From contig JABXGX010000311.1 in the NCBI GenBank assembly GCA_016550405.1, positions 1-8,942 of the forward strand: 8,942 nt of DNA. The letters run 5' to 3'. Made by a program: the position numbers and the translations under genes. The DNA is from an archaeon (GTDB lineage Archaea > Asgardarchaeota > Hermodarchaeia > Hermodarchaeales > Hermodarchaeaceae). A model generated the notes under the pieces. That model did no database searches. It saw only the letters and a program-made list of their open reading frames with translations, and was not told the origin of the DNA. Below are positions 6,570-8,942 of the stretch, in pieces. Numbering within the stretch: the first letter of the stretch is position 1; every line of letters starts with the position of its first letter.

Positions 6570-6574
6570 TCACC
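6570..6574 (-). promoter_or_regulatory. Ribosome binding site GGTGA for the TTG start of gctA
   Basis: GGTGA on the - strand, six bases before the TTG at 6563. It fixes a TTG as start codon, since no ATG lies nearby in that frame. Confidence 0.55.
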
Positions 6575-6609
6575 AGTAATTAGTTTCATACTCAAAGATT
6601 ACTAGATGT

Positions 6610-6618
6610 GATAAAAGG
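6610..6618 (-). promoter_or_regulatory. Candidate TATA box of the gctA-gctB unit
   Basis: CCTTTTATC on the - strand, about 47 bases before the gctA start, would give a transcript start near 6586 and a leader of about 23 bases containing the GGTGA site. The same TTTTAT core appears ahead of yjbQ and the moaD-like gene. The 158-bp divergent gap (6564-6721) holds nothing else recognisable. Confidence 0.4.
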
Positions 6619-6721
6619 CTTACCGCCGTTTGGGCAAATGAGATGGAACCGACTTAAAATGTCATAGGAAATAAAGCTGAACCATACCAGTAAGAGATGA
6701 TTACCCAGCGGAGTTAACATT

Positions 6722-7000
6722 TTGGAGCAAAACGAAAAGCCCCCAGGTCCGTTGATGCCACGAGACACCAAGCCCCCACCACCACGATCTGGACGAGTGG
6801 AACGGCATCTCAAAGCACTCCGAAGTCAAATCACAGGTAAGGGTCGGCAAGCTGCACTAACCTTGGGTAAATTAGGTGATGCACGAGCTGTTGAACCGCT
6901 CATAAAGGCATTACAGGATTCTTATCCAAAGTCCCGTAATCGAATCATTCTAGCACTCCAAATGCTTGGAAAATACAAAGATACGCTAACTCATTCTTAA
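6722..7000 (+). CDS. Small HEAT-repeat (PBS-lyase type) protein
   Basis: 92 residues. The first 25 or so are polar and proline-rich (KPPGP, KPPPP), probably disordered. From about residue 26 the protein is helical, with one clear HEAT-like unit: RQAALTLGKLGD (42-53) then ARAVEPLIKALQD (54-66), followed by a third helix at about 70-84. The pattern G-D-x-R-A-V-x-P-L is that of PBS-lyase HEAT-like repeats, which act as protein-protein scaffolds in archaea and bacteria. It cannot be assigned a specific function. The TTG start at 6722 has GGAG (6710-6713) eight bases upstream. An in-frame ATG at 6755 with AGGT six bases upstream is an alternative and would remove 11 residues. The frame stays open for 18 codons after the TAA stop, ending next to the pyruvate kinase stop codon. 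It is divergent from gctA and convergent with pyruvate kinase. Confidence 0.7.
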   Translation: MEQNEKPPGPLMPRDTKPPPPRSGRVERHLKALRSQITGKGRQAALTLGKLGDARAVEPLIKALQDSYPKSRNRIILALQMLGKYKDTLTHS

Positions 7001-7057
7001 GAGGAAGTTGTATCCAAAGAAGCAGATTTGGCACTTACCGTTCCATGTTTACATTAG

Positions 7058-8491
7058 CTAGACTATTTGGGCTTCGAGCACATCTTTAGCTGTAAACACT
7101 TCAAGTACATTAGTGCGCCCAGGTACTAAGGCAGAGGCACGAACTACAACCACTCTTTCTTCGGGTTTGATAATACCATCATTGTGAAGTTTCTTGAAAG
7201 CTAGTTGGAGAAGTTCGTCCATGTTGTTGCAATGCTTTATCAGCAGACTTTCTGTGCCCCAGAGTAATTTCATCTGCCGTTGCACTCGGATATGCGGCGT
7301 ACTGGCAATAATCCGAACGAAAGGTCGATATTTTGAAACCATGCGAGCCGAATAGCCAGCCATGGTAAAAACGAGCACGGTTTGGACATCGAGATTCTTT
7401 GCCATGGTGACGACCGATCGACCAAGTTCTTCGGCAATAAGATGTTGACCTGAATCATAGTAGGTTAGATTGCGTTGGGGGAATGAAGGTATCACTTGTC
7501 GCCCAATCGTTTCCATGACTTGAACTGCAGCAACCGGATGCCGCCCAACGGCTGTCTCCGCTGAAAGCATCACTGCATCAGAACCATCGAGTATGGCATT
7601 TGCTACATCGCTAGTTTCAGCCCGAGTAGGACGAGAGTTTCGGACCATGGATTCAAGCATCTGCGTTGCTACTATGACTGGTTTGCCAACCTGGTTGCAT
7701 TTGTGAACAATTTCTTTTTGGAGGAGGGGTACTTGCTCAGGGGGGATCTCGACACCAAGATCACCTCGCGCGACCATGATGCCATAACTCGCATCTAAGA
7801 TATCATCGAAATTTTTGATAGCAAAGATATGCTCGATTTTTGAGATGATGGGGATATCTGTACCTTCGTTGCGCAAAAAACTTTGAACTTTTTTAATTTC
7901 ACTCCGTCGTTTCACTGCAGAAATCGCCACAAATTCGGGACCGAGTTCAATGATAAACTTGAGATGTTCAATATCTTGGGGTGTGGGAACAGTCATTCCT
8001 AAATCAACACCTGGGATATTCACACCCTTATTTGTGCTAATTTCTCCACCAGTTACTACAGAACAGTGGATTTCCGATCCTTGAATCTTATCGACCCGAA
8101 GTTCAACTATCCCATCATTAACAAATATGCTTTGGCGAGCTTTGATTAATTTGGGGAGTGTCTTTAATGAGACACTAATCCGGGTAGCATCTCCTTCGAT
8201 ATCGTCCGTAGTTAGAGTAATGTGGTCTCCTTCATTTAATTCAAAAGCTGATTTAACGACACCAATTCGCACCCGAGGTCCTTCAAGATCCATGAGAATA
8301 GGATGATTGGGAAGGTGTTGACGAATCCGATTAAAGCGGATTCGATGTTCTTCCAACGTCCCATGTGAGAGGTTGAGTCTTAACACATCCATACCAGCTT
8401 TTGCCATTGCCAATAACTTCTCTTTGTTTTGACATGCCGGACCGATTGTGCAGACGATTTTTGAACGTGTGGGAATCTTTCGTTGTGTCAC
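7058..8491 (-). CDS. pyk: Pyruvate kinase
   Basis: Converts phosphoenolpyruvate and ADP to pyruvate and ATP, the last glycolytic step. 477 residues, normal for the family. Seen in order: KIVCTIGPA (11-19), RLNLSHG (38-44) with the substrate-site Arg38, Asn40 and Ser42, the cation-site stretch DLEGPRVRIG (68-77), a beta-barrel B domain (about 80-165), the catalytic ISKIE (Lys218, Glu220), MVARGDLGVEIP with metal ligand Asp244, and VATQMLESM with Thr276. The C-terminal domain keeps a recognisable phosphate-loop region, FTMAGYSAR (375-383), so allosteric binding is possible. At the position equivalent to muscle Glu117 there is Arg73, with Leu69 and Ile76 nearby; this points to a potassium-independent enzyme. 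The start is GTG at 8491 with GGTGG four bases upstream. It is a single gene, divergent from the moaD-like gene. Confidence 0.95.
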   Translation of the reverse strand: MTQRKIPTRSKIVCTIGPACQNKEKLLAMAKAGMDVLRLNLSHGTLEEHRIRFNRIRQHLPNHPILMDLEGPRVRIGVVKSAFELNEGDHITLTTDDIEGDATRISVSLKTLPKLIKARQSIFVNDGIVELRVDKIQGSEIHCSVVTGGEISTNKGVNIPGVDLGMTVPTPQDIEHLKFIIELGPEFVAISAVKRRSEIKKVQSFLRNEGTDIPIISKIEHIFAIKNFDDILDASYGIMVARGDLGVEIPPEQVPLLQKEIVHKCNQVGKPVIVATQMLESMVRNSRPTRAETSDVANAILDGSDAVMLSAETAVGRHPVAAVQVMETIGRQVIPSFPQRNLTYYDSGQHLIAEELGRSVVTMAKNLDVQTVLVFTMAGYSARMVSKYRPFVRIIASTPHIRVQRQMKLLWGTESLLIKHCNNMDELLQLAFKKLHNDGIIKPEERVVVVRASALVPGRTNVLEVFTAKDVLEAQIV

Positions 8492-8606
8492 CTTTCCACC
8501 ACACCTCTGGGTATAGAAAAAACCATTTCAGCGAGCCTAATTAGTGTTACTACCCGACCTGTTGTCAACGATATTGGATTAGAAATAAACCCTAGAATCA
8601 TCGTGA

Positions 8607-8616
8607 CTTTTATAAC
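8607..8616 (+). promoter_or_regulatory. Candidate TATA box of the moaD-like gene
   Basis: CTTTTATAAC is centred about 37 bases before the ATG at 8649, which would place the transcript start around 8637 and give a leader of about 12 bases. This fits the weak ribosome binding site there. It lies in the 157-bp divergent gap between pyk and this gene; no second element is clear on the pyk side. Confidence 0.45.
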
Positions 8617-8648
8617 GCAGATAACCACACAGAGACAGCTGAGCCATT

Positions 8649-8933
8649 ATGTACGTGACTGTTCGGTACTTGAGTGTTATTCGAGAGATTACCGGCACCC
8701 GAGAAGAGGTGATAGAGGTTGATAATGGTTCGACAGTTGAAGACCTTTTGAGAATCCTTTCGAAGAAATATGGGAAAGCGTTTGATCGGATGATTCGTTC
8801 TGGGCGGGATATTCGAGGATTACAAATCATCTATTTTATTAACGGAAAAAATATCGCGAACCTCAAAGGATTCAAAACTGCAGTTCAACACCAAAGTGAA
8901 CTTGTAATTATTCCACCTGTCGCTGGTGGATGA
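8649..8933 (+). CDS. MoaD/ThiS-family ubiquitin-like sulfur carrier protein
   Basis: 94 residues with the beta-grasp layout of MoaD/ThiS proteins: strand (VTVRYLSVIREITG), a second strand (EEVIEVDNGSTV), a helix (VEDLLRILSKKYG), then IIYFINGKNI, and the terminal ELVIIPPVAGG. The chain ends exactly in Gly-Gly, the form that an E1-like enzyme (MoeB/ThiF type) adenylates and loads with sulfur. Possible roles are sulfur donor for the molybdenum/tungsten cofactor (with MoaE), tRNA thiolation, or protein conjugation in the way of archaeal SAMPs; the sequence does not decide between them. A TATA box lies at 8607-8616; the ribosome binding site is weak. The stop codon overlaps a possible next gene in ATGA form. 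Confidence 0.87.
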   Translation: MYVTVRYLSVIREITGTREEVIEVDNGSTVEDLLRILSKKYGKAFDRMIRSGRDIRGLQIIYFINGKNIANLKGFKTAVQHQSELVIIPPVAGG

Positions 8934-8942
8934 TGCCCATTA
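8930..8942 (+). CDS. Possible start of a next gene, cut by the window end
   Basis: ATG ATG CCC ATT begins at 8930, its first codon overlapping the TGA stop of the moaD-like gene. GGTGG (8925-8929) lies three bases before the second ATG. Such an overlap suggests a coupled partner gene, for example MoaE or an E1-like activating enzyme, but only four codons are visible, so this is a guess from arrangement. Confidence 0.3.

Noticed and set aside
1..8942. A defence island, CRISPR array or mobile element
   Set aside because: No regularly spaced repeats, transposase, integrase, terminal inverted repeats or nuclease genes were seen; every sizeable gene fits a metabolic, transport or processing family.

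Overview
The window reads as a piece of an archaeal chromosome, most likely from an Asgard-type lineage (Thorarchaeia or Lokiarchaeia-like). The grounds are a RuBisCO that looks like archaeal form III, an archaeal presenilin-type membrane protease, an asparagine-glycosylation-rich solute-binding protein held by a C-terminal membrane helix, TTTTAT-type TATA boxes, GGTGA/GGTGG ribosome binding sites and several TTG/GTG starts. The archaeal call is fairly safe; the Asgard assignment is an inference from gene content.

Layout, left to right. (1) On the + strand, the 3' part of a family 5 (peptide/nickel type) ABC solute-binding protein runs off the left edge. It ends in a TM anchor and is followed by a UUCG hairpin with a T-run. 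(2) Next, on the + strand, is a nine-helix protein with a GxGD motif, read here as a presenilin/signal peptide peptidase homolog. (3) Converging on it is a complete, catalytically competent-looking RuBisCO large subunit on the - strand. (4) Divergent from RuBisCO is a + strand YjbQ/UPF0047 gene. (5) Tail to tail with that, 7 bp away, is a - strand pair encoding a glutaconate-type (family I) CoA-transferase, gctA then gctB. gctA is split by about 34 nt of extra sequence carrying stops. (6) A divergent small HEAT-repeat protein lies on the + strand. (7) It converges on a - strand pyruvate kinase. (8) At the right edge is a + strand MoaD/ThiS-like sulfur carrier ending in Gly-Gly, with a possible overlapping next gene.

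The genes alternate in direction and, apart from gctAB, look like separate transcription units rather than one operon. Common metabolic ground is carbon handling: RuBisCO yields 3-phosphoglycerate, pyruvate kinase works further down the same lower-glycolytic route, and the CoA-transferase activates short-chain dicarboxylic or oxo acids. The RuBisCO has no partner genes for the archaeal AMP pathway, nor phosphoribulokinase, inside the window. No tRNA, rRNA, CRISPR array, insertion sequence or prophage gene was seen, and no intergenic gap exceeds about 245 bases. I found no convincing new multi-gene system. The points most worth a second look are the GxGD protease, the one-and-a-half-domain binding protein, the split gctA, and the potassium-site substitution in pyruvate kinase.
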